DNA of 64,000 bases from Ovis canadensis (lineage: Eukaryota; Chordata; Mammalia; Artiodactyla; Bovidae), in NCBI RefSeq assembly GCF_042477335.2, contig NC_091256.1, forward strand, positions 39,338,001 to 39,402,000, in the 5' to 3' direction. Shown piece by piece: positions 1 to 14,311 of this stretch (the stretch's first letter is position 1; each line of letters begins with the position of its first letter). Under the pieces are notes generated by a model. It searched no databases. It was not told the DNA's origin and worked only from the letters and a program-made list of their open reading frames with translations. The position numbers and the translations under genes were made by a program.

Positions 1-239
1 TCTAATTATTTCTATACTTTTATGACATAGGATGAGAGAGCCAAAAATATTATGTTAGATGTTTTATTTATACACATGATATAATAACATACATGTCCTT
101 TTGCAATTTTCATTTCATTCAACACTCATATTATGTTTTGGAAATTTATCCATAATTACATATAGTTATGAGTATATATGTGACTTATATTTATGAATTA
201 TGTATAATTATATATATATAATAATGGAATACATTCATT
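1..239. other. AT-rich sequence, no gene
   Basis: AT-rich non-coding DNA with a TA-rich patch near 205-220. I see no exon or confident repeat match. It may be the outer part of the old L1M that is recognisable from about 240. Confidence 0.5.
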
Positions 240-1330
240 AAACTTTTGTGTAGTGTGCCATTAATATGAATATGCCATGAATTATTTCTCCATTTTTTTT
301 CTAGTTTTAACTATTATAAACAATGCTGTAATGGACATACAAGTGTGTGTTCCAGGTATATGTTGTGCACTTGCCCAAGACTTTCTGAGGGGTATATATT
401 TAGAAGTAGAATCCTAGATTGTAGAATATTAATATAAACATTTCTAGCAGATATTGCCAAACTGCTTTCTAAGTATATGTATTAAACTACACAGCAACTA
501 ATACTTGGTATTCAGTTCAGTTCAGTCGCTCAGTCGTGTCCAACTCTTTGCGACCCCATGAATCGCAGCACACCAGGCCTCCCTGTCCATCACCAACTCC
601 CGGAGTCCATCCAAACCCATGTCCATTGAGTTGGTGATGCCATCCAGTCATCTCATCCTCCATTGTCCCCTTCTCCTCCTGCCCTCAATCTTTCCCAGCA
701 TCAGGGTCTTTTCAAATGAGTCAGCTCTTTGCGTCTGATGGCCAAAGTATTGGAGTTTCAGCTTCAACATCAGTCCTTCCAATGAACACCCAGGACTGAT
801 CTCCTTTAGGATGGACTGGTTGGATCTCCTTGCAGTCCAAGGGACTCTCAAGAGTCTTCTCCAACACTACAGTTCAAAAGCGTCAATTCTTCTGCGCTCA
901 GCTTTCTTTATAGTCCAACTCTCACATCCATACATGACCGCTGGAAAAACCATAGCCTTGACTAGACGGACCTTTGTTGACAAACTAATACTCGGTATTA
1001 CCAGACTTAAAAATATTTTGCTCATCTAATGGGCATAAATTGGTGTCTTGTTTTCTAATTTGCATTTTTCTGATCACCAAAGAGTGTAGGCATTGGTCAT
1101 CCAAGTGTTCCTTTCTGGGAATGGAATTGCTTATTCTAACTTACGCCCTTTTTTTCTATGAGGTTGATGATTTTTTTTAAACTGCTTTGTGGTCCTTTGT
1201 ATATTTTGGATAGGGATCCTTTTATTTGGATAGAATCCTTTGGATAGTAAATCCTTTTATTTAGCCTGTGTTCTAAATATCTTCTCCAGCCTATGTCTTG
1301 TCTTTTAACACTGTTCACAGTATCTTTAAT
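240..1330 (-). mobile_element. Ancient L1M 3' region, antisense, split by a BovB
   Basis: The stretches at 240-496 and 1000-1330 read like the antisense 3' end of an old mammalian L1 (phrases such as 'aacaatgctgtaatgg', 'gatattgccaaactgc' and 'aatttgcatttttctgat' in the usual order). A BovB at 513-983 interrupts them, so the L1M was there first. Highly decayed, with no coding potential. Confidence 0.55.
513..983 (-). mobile_element. BovB LINE, 5'-truncated 3' end
   Basis: The left edge begins with the CAGTT-repeat tail of an antisense BovB. Reading the minus strand gives the C-terminal part of the BovB ORF2 protein (a frame at 648-851 contains [18 protein letters not shown]). A 16-bp target-site duplication flanks it: ACTAATACTTGGTATT at 497-512 and ACTAATACTCGGTATT at 984-999, one mismatch. 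It is therefore a dead-on-arrival, 5'-truncated copy inserted into the older L1M. Confidence 0.92.
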
Positions 1331-1439
1331 TTTTTAATTATGAAAATGTCCAATCACCCATAAAAATTAAAAGAAAATACTCAACCATTAAAAGGGTTTT
1401 GTGTTCTTCATCATAAATCGTTTTTTCTTTCTTATATTT

Positions 1440-1690
1440 CTACTAACATTTTTTACACTTTTTATGTTGCATTGGGATATAGTGGATTAGTAAACAACGT
1501 TGTGATAGTTTCAGGTGCATAGCAAAGAGATTCAGCCATATATATATATGTATATGTATCCATTCTACCCCAAACTCCTCTCCCATCCAGGCTGCCACAT
1601 AACTTTGAGCAGAGATCCACGTGCTATACAGTAGGTCCTTGTTGATTGTCCATTTTATATATGTTTTTGCTAACATATTTTATAGCAAAG
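1440..1690 (-). mobile_element. L1 3' end, antisense
   Basis: Matches the antisense 3' UTR of ruminant-type L1 ('gatagtttcaggtgcatagcaaag', 'tacagtaggtccttgttg' in order). Short, non-coding, with a small TA/TG run near 1540-1558. Confidence 0.65.
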
Positions 1691-1759
1691 CCAAGATGGT
1701 ACGTCATTTCACTACTACATACTTCAGTAAGCATCTACACAACTATGGTATTTTCCTTG

Positions 1760-1886
1760 TTTAAAAAATTGTATTTATTTTTATTTCTTGGGCCATGTGG
1801 CCTGTAGGATCTTAGTTCCCCAACCAGAGATTAAACCTGGACCACCTGCACTGGAAACTTGGGGTTTTAACCACCCGACCAGGGCA
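1760..1886 (-). mobile_element. CHR-type tRNA-derived SINE, antisense
   Basis: Antisense CHR-2-like SINE: 'gatcttagttcccc', 'ccagagattaaacc', then the degraded tRNA-like head near 'aaccacccgaccagggc'. Diverged, no clear target-site duplication found. Confidence 0.7.
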
Positions 1887-3049
1887 ATCTTATGGACATT
1901 TTCTTATGTTATCATGCCATGATATGATACCTATCAAAATTAACAATCATTCTTTCATATCACCTAATATATGCTGATTTTGGATACATGGAAGTTTTTA
2001 ATTGGGCCTCAATTTTTCTACTGCAAGACACAGATGTACCATTGCCTGGCCTGGGGTTATGATAGCTGTCTTTCCTGTGTGAGAATGACCCGTGAGGGGT
2101 TCCATGCTGACCGATGGCAGGTCCTTCAGGAGCAAGCAGGCCTTTGCACACCTGGAGGAGATGTGAGCACTGTCAGGCTGTACTCTTGGAGCTGCTCACA
2201 AGGCTGTGGTGACTTGAGCCACTGTCTCTGACACCTCTGTTAGAAAACAGCCATCAACCTCAGAGAAGGTGGGCTGCCTGCTTCTAGCATTTCCCAATGC
2301 TTCTCTGTAAGGCTGCTGTGATTTCACACATAAATTCTTCATATTCCTGAGGGGAGAGGGGAGCCAGAGAAAGCTGCCCAGAGTCAGTACGGTCTGGGGG
2401 ATGAGCTGGGTTAATTCCTCCGCTATGTTCTCAGAATAAAGAAAACAGACGTTCACTGGGGAAAGAAAGGGCATGAATACAACTACCAGAACAGTGTGTT
2501 CTGTGAATCCCTTTACTCAGAGAAAAAGAGTCTACGGATTTCTCTCTATGCTGCTCAACACAGCAAGGACCCCGAGTCGCTGGAATTAATGGGAAGACTG
2601 GAACAGCTCTGGATAAGACACCAGTGAGGTAATGTCTGGTTTTTGTTAAATATCCCAAATAGATTACTCACTCTTGCTAGATAAAAGGTAGAGACATTGT
2701 CATGTATAAACACAAACCCTGCTGAAAACAGGACCCCTGTGGGTTCCTGGGCTGGGGAGCCTCCAGGCTGCCCCAAGACCAGTGATGGTGGCATCTCAGG
2801 TAAACCTGGAAAACCAGTCAGCTCTGTGATCTTTGCACAGAAACTCTTATTCTCTAAGACGCTAGACTACCAGCAAGAGCTGGGATGTCCCTATCAGACA
2901 AAGCAGAAAGAAGGGCTATGTGGAAAGGTCCTTTCTCCCTGTCTTCAGTAGAAGAGAACTACTCAGGCCCGAAAGGCTCCACTCAGCTCCTCTGAGCCCC
3001 TGGGAGCAACTCCTAGAGGATTCTGTGCCTGGAACAATTCCTTCTGATT
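1887..3049. other. Intergenic, no recognised gene
   Basis: Apparently unique sequence. Short open frames occur on both strands, but none resembles a known protein and none has splice or promoter context. I see no confident repeat either. Confidence 0.5.
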
Positions 3050-3060
3050 AAGGTACTTTA

Positions 3061-3291
3061 TGGGCTTCCCTGGGGGCTCAGACGCTAAAGAATTCACATG
3101 CATCAGGAGACTGTCTGCAGTGCGGGAGACAAGGGTTCGATCCCTGGATTAGGAAGATCCCCTGGAGAAGGAAATGGCAACCCACTCCAGTATTCTTGCC
3201 TGGGAAATCCCATGGAATACAGAGGAGCCTGGCGGTCTACAATCTATGAGGTCACAAGAGTCAGACAAGACTTAGCAACTAAACCACTGCC
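3061..3291 (+). mobile_element. Bov-tA SINE
   Basis: Full-length Bov-tA: tRNA-Glu-like head (GGGCTTCCC...GGTTCGATCCCTGG, with the B-box), then the BovA body with GGAGAAGGAAATGGCAACCC. Target-site duplications AAGGTACTTTA (3050-3060) and AAGGCACTTTA (3292-3302), one mismatch. Confidence 0.92.
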
Positions 3292-3302
3292 AAGGCACTT
3301 TA

Positions 3303-4716
3303 AAGTTGACAAAGAATTTCCACGTTCAGTGTTTCAATATATCCTCACAAGAACCTTTCAAGAGAAGCAGATTACACTGAGGCCTTGTAGGTTAACTGAT
3401 AGATTAAGTGACCTGGCAGGATCTCCAACCTGGAATGTGGACACCACGCTCAGGGTTCCTTTTCTGTATCCACGCAGAGGGCTGGATGACTGCTCCTAGG
3501 TAGTCCTTCTTGACCTTACAGCATGGGGGTTGTCAGAGGTGTGGGAGAGGCTGAGAAGAGAGCCGGGCATCGCTTTCTGGTTCCTGGGGTCCAGCCTAAG
3601 CATTTCTTCATGTCACCACACCACCCCCATCACCCTGCCAGGGTACCATCTCTCTCCTCCTCCGCGCCACAGGCTGCCATGCGGAGAAGAGACAGCTCAG
3701 GGAGCTAAGAGTTGCCCAATGCTAGTCTCTGAGGCAGAGCTTCTGTTCTGGAAAAGAGACTAATGGATTGCCAGGGAAATAGACCGATTTCCCCAAGGAT
3801 TCTTGCTTCAGCCAAGTCATCCCACACACTCTGTGGTAGGGGACTTGAGATTTCATTTCACAACTTCCTGGCAGATATCAGGGCAGCGGATGGTAATCCC
3901 GTTAGAGTTGGCCAGTCTCCCAATCAGGCCAGAATTCTCGATCTGCGGCAGACTTCCTCCTCCCCCACACGGCTGCCAGGCCAGCCGGGGCCGCAGTCTT
4001 GGTGGCAAGCTCTGAAACCTCGCCAAGAAGTTTCTCCAGGACACATGAAAGCAGCTCATGATAATGAGAGAGGCTCACTATAATATTATTATAACAGCGA
4101 GGCTCCCATATTCCCTGCACTACCAACCCCCAATCCGGCCTCTCCCCTCAGTGAAGGGTTGTGAATGCTCCCCACCCACCTTCATTTACAAGCTTGTGTC
4201 CTATGCATCCTGCCTCACAAGAAGCCCCAAGGCACAGACAAGCTCCTTGAAGCCAGAAGTTTCTCCAGGATCTGGAGGGACCAGTCTGCACAGGGGAATA
4301 CGTGTGCTCAACCTATTGTATCATATCATCCAGGAAACTCTGCCTCTGAGCAGTTCAGCTTTTCTCACGACGCTTCTTACTGCTCCCAGATCCTCCTTCT
4401 GGGGAAATCACCAGCCTCCCATGGGGTCACAAGGCTTTAATAACCAGGAACCAAACAGCATGGAAATGAGATGAATCACACGGAGGTAAAACAGGAGCAG
4501 AGCAATATCTGCTGTTATTAAAGTCAGACACAAGTGCTGCCTTCTCCATCACCTTCCAGTTACCCAGGCTATTGGTTGGTAAGAAGTGGGGAGGGCTGGT
4601 AGAGAGAAGACTTTCTGGTACATAGTAGATTCAAATACTGGTTTTTCTGAGGTTGGAAGGGAAAATATTATTGTCCCCACTCTGCAAAGGAACAAACCAA
4701 GGCCATAATTATTCAA
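3303..4716. other. Intergenic, apparently unique
   Basis: No gene or confident repeat seen. Overlapping short frames between 3523 and 4474 do not look like a known protein and are treated as chance. Confidence 0.45.
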
Positions 4717-4780
4717 GATTATATATATGTGTATATATATATATACATATATGTGTATATATACACATACATATGTATTG
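4717..4780. repeat. TA/TG/CA microsatellite
   Basis: Imperfect alternating TA with TG and CA steps, close to a palindromic arrangement (tatatgtgtatata ... tatatacacatac). Confidence 0.85.
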
Positions 4781-4834
4781 TACACTAACAATGAAACATG
4801 AGGAAGAGAAAGTAAAAAAAAAAAAAATCTCACT

Positions 4835-6876
<2,042 letters not shown>

Positions 6877-6877
6877 A

Positions 6878-8795
6878 GATGCTCAACATCACTCATTATT
6901 AGAGAAATGCAAATCTAAACTACAATGAGATATCACCTCATACCGATCAGAATGGCCATCATCAAAAAGTCTATAAACAATAAATGCTGGAGAGGGTGTG
7001 GAGAAAAGGGAGCCCTCTTGCACTGTTGGTGAGAATGTAAATTGATACAGCCACTATGGAAGACGGTATGGAGAGTCCTTAAAAAACTAGGAATAAAACC
7101 ACCATATGACCCAGCAGTCCTACACATAGGCATATACCCTGAGGAAACCAAAACTGAAAAAGACACAGGTATCCCATTGTTCACTGCAGCACTGTTTACA
7201 ATAGCTAGAACATGGACGCAACCTAGATGTCCATCAACAGATGAGTGGATAAAGAAGTTGTGGTACGTATATACAATGGAATATTACTCTGCCATTAAAA
7301 GGAATGCATTTGAGTCAGTTCTAATGAGGTGGATGAACCTAGAGCCTATTATACAGACTGAAGTAGGTCAGAAAGAGAATGATAAGTATCATATACTAAT
7401 GCATATACGGAATCTAGAAAGATGGTACCAAAGAATTTATTTGTGGGGCAGCAGTGGAGTACCTGTCCTGACCTGCCTCTTGAGAAATCTATATGCAGGT
7501 CAGGAAGCAACAGTTAGAAATGGACATGAAACAACTGACTGGTCCCAAATAGGAAAAGGAGTACATCAAGGCTGTATATTGTCACCCTGCTTATTTCACT
7601 TATATGCAGAGTACATCATGAGAAACGCTGGGCTAGAAGAAACACAAGCTGGAATCAAGATTGCCAGGAGAAATATCAATAACCTCAGATATGCAGATGA
7701 CACCACCCTTATGGCAGAAAGTGAAGAGGAGCTAAAAAGCCTCTTGATGAAAGTGAAAGAGGAGAGTGAAAAAGTTGGCTTAAAGCTCAACATTCAGAAA
7801 AGTAAGATTGTGGCATCTGGTCCCATCACTTCATGGGGAATAGATGGCAAAACAGTGGAAACAGTGTCAGACTTTATTTTTCTGGGCTCCAAAATCACTG
7901 CAGATGGTGACTGCAGCCATGGAATTAAAAGATGCCTACTCCTTGGAAGAAAAGTTATGACCAACCTAGATAGCATATTGAAAAGCAGAGACATCACTTT
8001 GCCAACAAAGTTCCGTCTAGTCAAAGCTATGGTTTTCCCAGTGGTCATGTATGGATGTGAGAGTTGGACTGTGAAGAAAGCTGAGCACCGAAGAATTGAT
8101 GCTTTTGAACTGTGGTGTTGGAGAAGACTCTTGAGAGTCCCTTGGACTGCAAGGAGATCCAACCAGTCCATTCTAAAGAAGATTAGTCCTGGGTGTTCTT
8201 TGGAAGGAATTATGCTGAAGCTGAAACTCCAGTACTTTGGCCACCTCATGCGAAGAGTTGACTCATTGGAAAAGACTCTGATGCTGGGAAGGATTGGGGG
8301 CAGGAGAAGGGGATGACAGAGGATGAGATGGCTGGATGGCATCACAGACTCGATGGACGTGAGTTTGAGTGAACTCTGGGAGTTGGTGATGGACAAGGAG
8401 GCCTGGTGTGCTGCAATTCATGGGGTAGCAAAGAGTTGGACACGACTGAGCGACTGAACTGAACTGAACTGAATGGAGAAACAGACATAGAGAACAGACT
8501 TATGGACATGGGGAGAGGGGAGGAGAGGAGATGTATTGAGAGAGTAACATGGAAATTTACATTATCATATGTAAAATAGATAGCTAATGGGAATTTGCTG
8601 TGTGGCTCAGGAAACTCAAACAAGATCTCTGTATCAACCTAGAGGGGTAGGATTGGGAGGGGGATGGGAGGGAGGTTCAGGAGGGAAGGGATATATGTAT
8701 ACCTATGGCTGATTCATGTTGAGGTTTGACAGAAAACAGCAAAATTCTGTAAAGCAATTAACCTTCAATTAAAGAATAAACAAATTTGAAAACAA
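6878..8795 (+). mobile_element. L1 3' end, split by a BovB
   Basis: A second, 5'-truncated L1 starts at the 'catcactcattattagagaaatgcaaat' region, already seen once at about 5845 in the first copy, so this is an independent insertion. It is interrupted at 7460-8473 by BovB and resumes with 'aaacagacatagagaac', ending in the usual 3' terminus near 8790. Confidence 0.85.
7460..8473 (+). mobile_element. BovB LINE ORF2 C-terminal fragment, sense
   Basis: 5'-truncated BovB encoding the end of the reverse-transcriptase protein. The RT YADD motif is visible in '[14 protein letters not shown]' near residue 218 of the 424-residue open frame at 7042-8316. It then runs through the C-terminal region ([28 protein letters not shown]) to the CTGAA-repeat tail at about 8473. 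A short duplication, TGGAG (7455-7459 and 8474-8478), marks insertion into the L1. The first part of the open frame (before about residue 140) is L1 3' UTR, so the frame is a chance fusion, not a gene. Confidence 0.92.
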
Positions 8796-8999
8796 AAGGA
8801 AAAAATATATTTATATGGTCGTGGTCCCTAGACTCAAAAGAGCTTTCCTGGTTACACATGTCCATGCTCCAGAATCCTGGGATATAAACCTGACCCCTTC
8901 CTTTTTCTTAAATCCTTCATCCAATTAACCCTCTTGATGTTCCAGCTTTAAACTATCTCAAATATGTACCACCCTCACTACCCCTGGCACAGTTACAAG
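8796..8999. other. Intergenic, no feature
   Basis: A-rich start left by the L1 tail, then unassigned sequence. Confidence 0.5.
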
Positions 9000-9195
9000 A
9001 ACTTTAAATCTAGTAATGAATTTATCCTCATAAAACACTAAAGTGGGTATCATTATTATATTCTCATTCTACTGATGAGAAAACTGGTGCACATATGGGT
9101 GAAGTAATGTGTCCAAAGTTACATCCTTGCAAAATAGCAGAGCAGGAATCTGGGGGGTCTGGCTCCTGAATCTTAGTTCTTGACCACTGTGTTAC
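9000..9195 (+). mobile_element. MIR SINE
   Basis: Order of MIR blocks is preserved: 'tcattattatattctcatt', 'gatgagaaaactgg', 'gcagagcaggaatct', 'ggctcctgaatcttagttcttgacca'. Old and diverged, as expected for MIR. Confidence 0.75.
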
Positions 9196-12100
9196 GTCAG
9201 CTCTCACTCACTTTGTTCTCAGTGCCTGCCTATCTCAGACATTAGTCATTAAGTCCCTTGAAGGCAAGCATCGTCTTTTTATTCTTATCCCTGAGCCCTA
9301 AGCACAACGTCTGGTGCACGGTTCGTGATCAACAACTGTCTACTGAATAAACAGTGAGTAACTGGGAAGGAGAGAAGCTACAGAAAGGCCATCCTGTTTA
9401 AACTTAAAATCTTGGAGATCAAATTGGTCATGAATTATTTCTTCTACTTTTATCCAAAATATTAAATGGCCACAGAACGGGTCATGATCCCACCAGAGTC
9501 CACCTCTGACAAACTTTGAGGGAGCAGCTCTCCCAAAGGCAACAGCAGCACTCAAAGACCCTATGCGGGGCTCCCAGGCGCCCTGCCTGAGATCTGACGT
9601 CAGTCTCCCAGGACTGCACTTCTGGGCTTAGAATCAATAGGCTCCCCACAGAAACTGGAAATCTGACTCGCAGCTTCTATGCTGATGTGCTGAGGTGGAA
9701 TCAAACGGGGAGGGCTTCCCAGAACGTCCGAGTGAATCAGCTGCTCCGTTTGGGATGAATCCAGAACATGTGCCCACAAAGGGTAGCACGTTGCAAATTG
9801 AGATCTAAAATGAACCATCTGGTCTGGAGAAACGGCCAACTGGAGGGATGGGGGCCTGGAAACCTCCCAGAGAGCAAACTTATCTGGGGGAAATGATGAG
9901 TCAGCTCTGCCCAGAAACAAAAGCCTTTGATAAAGCCCTTTGCAATAGGTCCCACGGCATCTCTTCTTGGAGGCGCCAGAATTGGGTAACTCCATCTAAA
10001 GGTTACCTTTGGATTCAAAGTTCTAAGACGTCTGGTCCTGGGGTCCATATGGACCCGGGTACCATAGCATAGGATGCAGAGAAGCACTTCACAGCCAGAC
10101 AGATGTGTCAGGCAAGCGGTGACAGGAAGTCCTGGACTGGTTGGGGACCAGCCTTTTCCCCTAAAATTGAGAGAGCTTAGCCTTGATCCTGGAGGACAGC
10201 TTTCTACTGTGTCTTCTTCTCCCAGCCATAGTCACTGTTGCCTATAAAAAAGTAAAAAGCAAGCCAATTACCAGGTCTAATTATCTCCCTTCATTCTCCT
10301 CTTGGCAACAGCTACTAAGGCTCTTGCCAAAACTCTGCTTCACCAACACCCTGATCCAAAAAGCCCCAAGTTAGCAAGAGAAGGCTCTGCCAGTGCAGAG
10401 CAGCTGTAAGGCTTCCCAACACCAAGACAGGGCGCAGGAGTTCAAAGCAGCTCTCTCCCAGGAGCCCCCTCGGCCTCCGCATCTGGACAGAAAAGAGGTG
10501 GTGGCGCCGGCCACCTGGAACCACACCAGAATGTGACGCAGGGCCACCAACAGCCACTTGCCCTGTCTGCCCGCACCCCCACCCCAGAAAGCAAGGAGGC
10601 TTTTTAAAGGCCTGTTTGTGCTTGCAGTGCGAGCTGCCAGGTCATGGTGAGCTTCATGGCCACTTCTGTCCAGACTTGCTTAGAGCTGAGCCTGGGCCTC
10701 CCAGCTGAGCTCAGCTGGGAGGTGGGCCAGGGGCTCTCGAGGGGATGCTGGGAAGCTCCCCCAGGCACCATGCCAGAGCTTGTGTGCACATCCTTGCACT
10801 CCCCAAGTAGCTATCCTGCCTGTGCCCAGGGGTGAGCCCGAGACCTTCTAGTCTCCTCCAGCCTGGAGGGAGCGGTCACTCACTCCTGGAAGATGCCTGG
10901 AGCCGTGGGGCTCTCTCTGACTCATGCAACAGTGAATCAGCCTCCAAAACCCCAGTCATCAGGGAGAGGGTAAACCAGGTGGCCGTCTACTCTGCCTCCA
11001 ACCCCACAGCCCCAGGGGAAGAAGGACCAGGTGCAGTTCACGGTGCAGTTACGAAACCTGAGAAGAAGTTGGAATGGCGTTGGGCTGGGGCTTTGAGACC
11101 AGGCAGGTATTGTGTGGTCAGGTGCAGAGGGGGTATAGAATACCCATCAGTTCACATACAAACACCATCCTAGTCGTGTGCAGAGGGAGGAAGGGCCTTC
11201 CAGGAGCCTGAGTGGTTTCAAACCAGAATGGAAAAAGGAAGGCTGTGTCCATGAGGAGGTTGGTGACCCACACCCAGAACAAAGGAGGCCCAGAAGCCAG
11301 TATGGACATGTTTCCCAGCCCTCACCCCAATGCCTACAACAATTTTAAAGATCCCAGCATATATGCCTGAGACATCTCCGGGGATATGGAAGTTCCATCG
11401 GTCAGTGATCAAAGAATCTTTTCCTAACAGCCTTGGGCAGGGGTTAGTTTCTCCACATGTCATCATGCTGGCCATCAGCAAATATTTACTGTCTGCATGG
11501 TCAGAGATCAGTGTCTGCCCTCCCAGTCCCTGCCTCCTGAAGACAGACCATGAAGGGCAACAAAGCTTAGCAGGAGCTTGAGCAACCAGGCAAAGATGGC
11601 TTGCAACGGGTCAGACACAAGAGACATGGAACACCTCACCTTTGTGCTGAAGCCAAAGCTTTGCATGTTTTACCATTTTCCTGTTTCAGTGGCTGGAAGG
11701 CTGTGAAAGGTGAGAAGGGAATAAGAGCAGGAGAGAAACTGAGAGAGAGCACAAAGGCGCATGGAGAGAGTGGTAATAGAGTGAGAGGTGGGGGTTGGGA
11801 GCCGCGGGGCAGCAGCTCCCAGGTCTAAGTGGGGAAGAAGCCAGGCAGACACCTTTTCAGACAAGATTTCCCCTGGGGCTGGGCTTATCTTCTCCATCTG
11901 TCCTCCCACAGTCACCCAGTATGCTGGACTTGGGAGGGTTCCCTTTCTCCCTTGACTTACTGATGAAGCCTGGAGTTATCAACGCCCTGGTTCCTGCAGC
12001 CTCAGGCAGCCACGTAAAGCTCCCAGGCCAGTCCCTCACCCTGGCCTCTAAAAAGATAAAATCCAGAGACAGGGTGTGGGAGGACCTTTCTCACCATGTT

Positions 12101-12243
12101 TCCCATCGTCGAGGGCCATTCCAGTGCTCTCTTTCCCAGTGGGTCATCTCTGTCACTAAAATCACCCTATTGCGAGCACCCCAGCGTCACCCTGGAGAAG
12201 GGCTCTATCGGCTCCCTAACTGTTTGTGCCTTCACTTACACCT
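9196..12243. other. Unique intergenic stretch
   Basis: About 3 kb without a confident transposon match, unusual for this window. No frame looks like a known protein. The sequence is moderately GC-rich from about 10.4 kb onward and holds a 26-bp perfect palindrome at 10697-10722. It could contain regulatory DNA, but nothing direct shows that. Confidence 0.45.
10697..10722. repeat. 26-bp perfect palindrome with two CAGCTG E-boxes
   Basis: The 13-base arms CCTCCCAGCTGAG and CTCAGCTGGGAGG abut without a spacer. Each contains the E-box hexamer CAGCTG (10702-10707 and 10712-10717). Confidence 0.85.
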
Positions 12244-12255
12244 TCTCTGTATTCT

Positions 12256-12397
12256 GCTGCTGCTGCTGCTGCTGCTGCTAAGTCGCTTCGGTCGTGTCCG
12301 ACTCTGTGTGACCCCACAGATGGCAGCCCACCAGGCTCCCCCGTCCCTGGGATTCTCCAGGCAAGAACACTGGAGTGGGTTGCCATTGCCTTCTCCG
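12256..12397 (-). mobile_element. BOV-A2 SINE fragment, antisense
   Basis: (CTG)8-like antisense tail, then CTAAGTCGCTTCGGTCGTGT and the BovA body, ending at the GGAGAAGGCAATGG start (antisense). Perfect 12-bp target-site duplication TCTCTGTATTCT at 12244-12255 and 12398-12409. Confidence 0.95.
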
Positions 12398-12446
12398 TCT
12401 CTGTATTCTAAAGCCTGCCTGTTCCATGTCATAATCTGACCTTTAT

Positions 12447-12797
12447 CTCTTACAATAATGTTGTTTATTTATTTTTGGCTGTGCGGGGTCTTCACTGCTG
12501 CGTGGGCTTTTCTCTAGGTTCAGCGAGCAGGGGCCACTCTTGGTTGCGGTGCTTGGGCTTCTCATTGCAGTGACTTTTCTTGTGGCAGAGCGAGGGCTCT
12601 AGGGCGTACAGGCTTCAGTAGCTGCAGTACATGGGCTTAGGAGTTGCGGCTCCTGGACTCGAGAGCACAGGCCCCATAGTTGTGGCACATGGGCTTGGTT
12701 GCCCCACGGCATGTGGGATCTTCCCAGATCAGGGATCAAAGCCATGTCTCCTGCACTGGCAGGTGGATTCTTTACCACTGAGCTACCAGGGAAGTCC
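12447..12797 (-). mobile_element. Long CHR-type SINE, antisense
   Basis: Antisense element of the longer CHR type: A/T-rich tail with 'tttatttatttttggctg', a central part with repeated 'gggcttctc' and 'ttgtggc' phrases, and a tRNA-like head ending 'accactgagctaccagggaagtc'. Perfect 12-bp target-site duplication TCTGACCTTTAT at 12435-12446 and 12798-12809. Confidence 0.92.
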
Positions 12798-12809
12798 TCT
12801 GACCTTTAT

Positions 12810-14080
12810 TTTTTTATATCCAGCTCCTTTGTGCAGCTTTTCCTGATTCCACCCACACCCCCATTAACCTGTCCCTTCTCTGCTCAGAATTTTGTGACTT
12901 GAATGTAAACGCTCCTTACTCATTCGAGTTGTGCACACAGCCATAGCCTGCTTAATGCTGTGTCCACTCCCCACCCCCCTAAAACTCCAGAGAGAATCAG
13001 GTAGACACGTAGGACATACTGACTGACTTGTTGGACTGACTGGCTGAGGACGTGACAGCTGTGATCAATCAAGAGTCCACAGTCACCGTTTCCCAGGCCA
13101 CCCGGAGAGTTTCCACAGCAGAGCCTGCTGCGGAGTGGAGATGTCATCGGATTTCTTAATTAACGCAAACACTGTTCATGCGAATGCTCCAGGGCACAGG
13201 TTTTTTTCTTTTTTTAATTAAAAAAAAAAGAATATTTTAAAAAATGATAAAAATAACATTTACCAGCTTAGGAATAAATGAAGCTTTATTTCTAGACCTT
13301 TTGTTCCAGCAGCAATCCCGCCCTCCCCAACCCCAATCACCCTCCACAGGTTGGTTGTCCCCTTTTCCCACCTTTCCCACCGTGCTTCTTTGAGTGGTGA
13401 ACAGAATTCCTGCCAGTGACTACTAATTGGGTTAATGGAGTGACTGTGTAATTGTTCTCTCTTCACAGCCCAACCCACCACCCTGGCTGCTTTCCGACTA
13501 CCTACCTCTCATCTGTTCCAGGATCACTAATTTGCAACAACAACTTCCATTGTCGTCCACATCTGGGGCTCTGGGGTTTTAAGTGAATCTCCCTAAGGCA
13601 GAGAACAGAAGATGCTGCTATTTTGGTTTGTCTCATCTACAATAGGACCATTCTCTGGGGTTTCTGGGCAGTGCGGGGCTGCCCGGGTGAAGGGGAAATC
13701 TGAGCATTGATGGGACCTAGGCCAGAGCGCAGTGTGCTGAGGGAGGAGAGCAGACAGGGGTAAAATACTGACCTTTTCTTCCCAGCTACTTGGGTTTGCA
13801 TTTCATTTTAATCAGTTTCAGATGAAACTGACAAGCCAGCAGCCTCGGGAATCCTGGTGCCCCTGTCATTGCCCTCTGGTCTCTGGGGCATCGGTTGGGC
13901 AGCATCTGTCCTGGCCTGACCCAGCTTCTCCCACAGGAGGCAGCATGGATGGTGGCCTTTCTGATCCCCACAACTCAATCGGAGCCTAGTCTCTCTTGTC
14001 AGCACGGCCGGACAAGACAAGGCTTTATCCCCCTGTTGGTTTTTGAGGTATGTTCATTCTACTTGAAATCTGTTTCACCT
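12810..14080. other. Intergenic, no recognised gene
   Basis: Includes an A/T-rich patch at 13200-13260. No coding signal or confident repeat seen. Confidence 0.45.
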
Positions 14081-14092
14081 TAAAGGAATCAT

Positions 14093-14300
14093 TGGCTCAG
14101 CGGTAAAGAATCCGCCTGCCAGTGTAGAAGATGTGGTTCCCATCCCTGAATTGGGAGCATCTGTTGGAGGAGAGAATGATAAACCACTCCAGTACTCCTG
14201 CCTGAAAAACCCCATGAATGGAGGAGTCTGGTGGGTTACAGTCCATGGGATCACAAGGAGTCAGCATGGCTGAGTGACGAAGCACAACACAACAGCAACA
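14093..14300 (+). mobile_element. Bov-tA SINE, diverged
   Basis: 'ggctcagcggtaaagaatccgcc' head, then BovA body ('ccactccagtactcctgcctg'). Flanked by AAGGAATCATT near 14084-14094 and AAGGATCATT near 14302-14311, an imperfect target-site duplication. Confidence 0.85.
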
Positions 14301-14311
14301 GAAGGATCATT

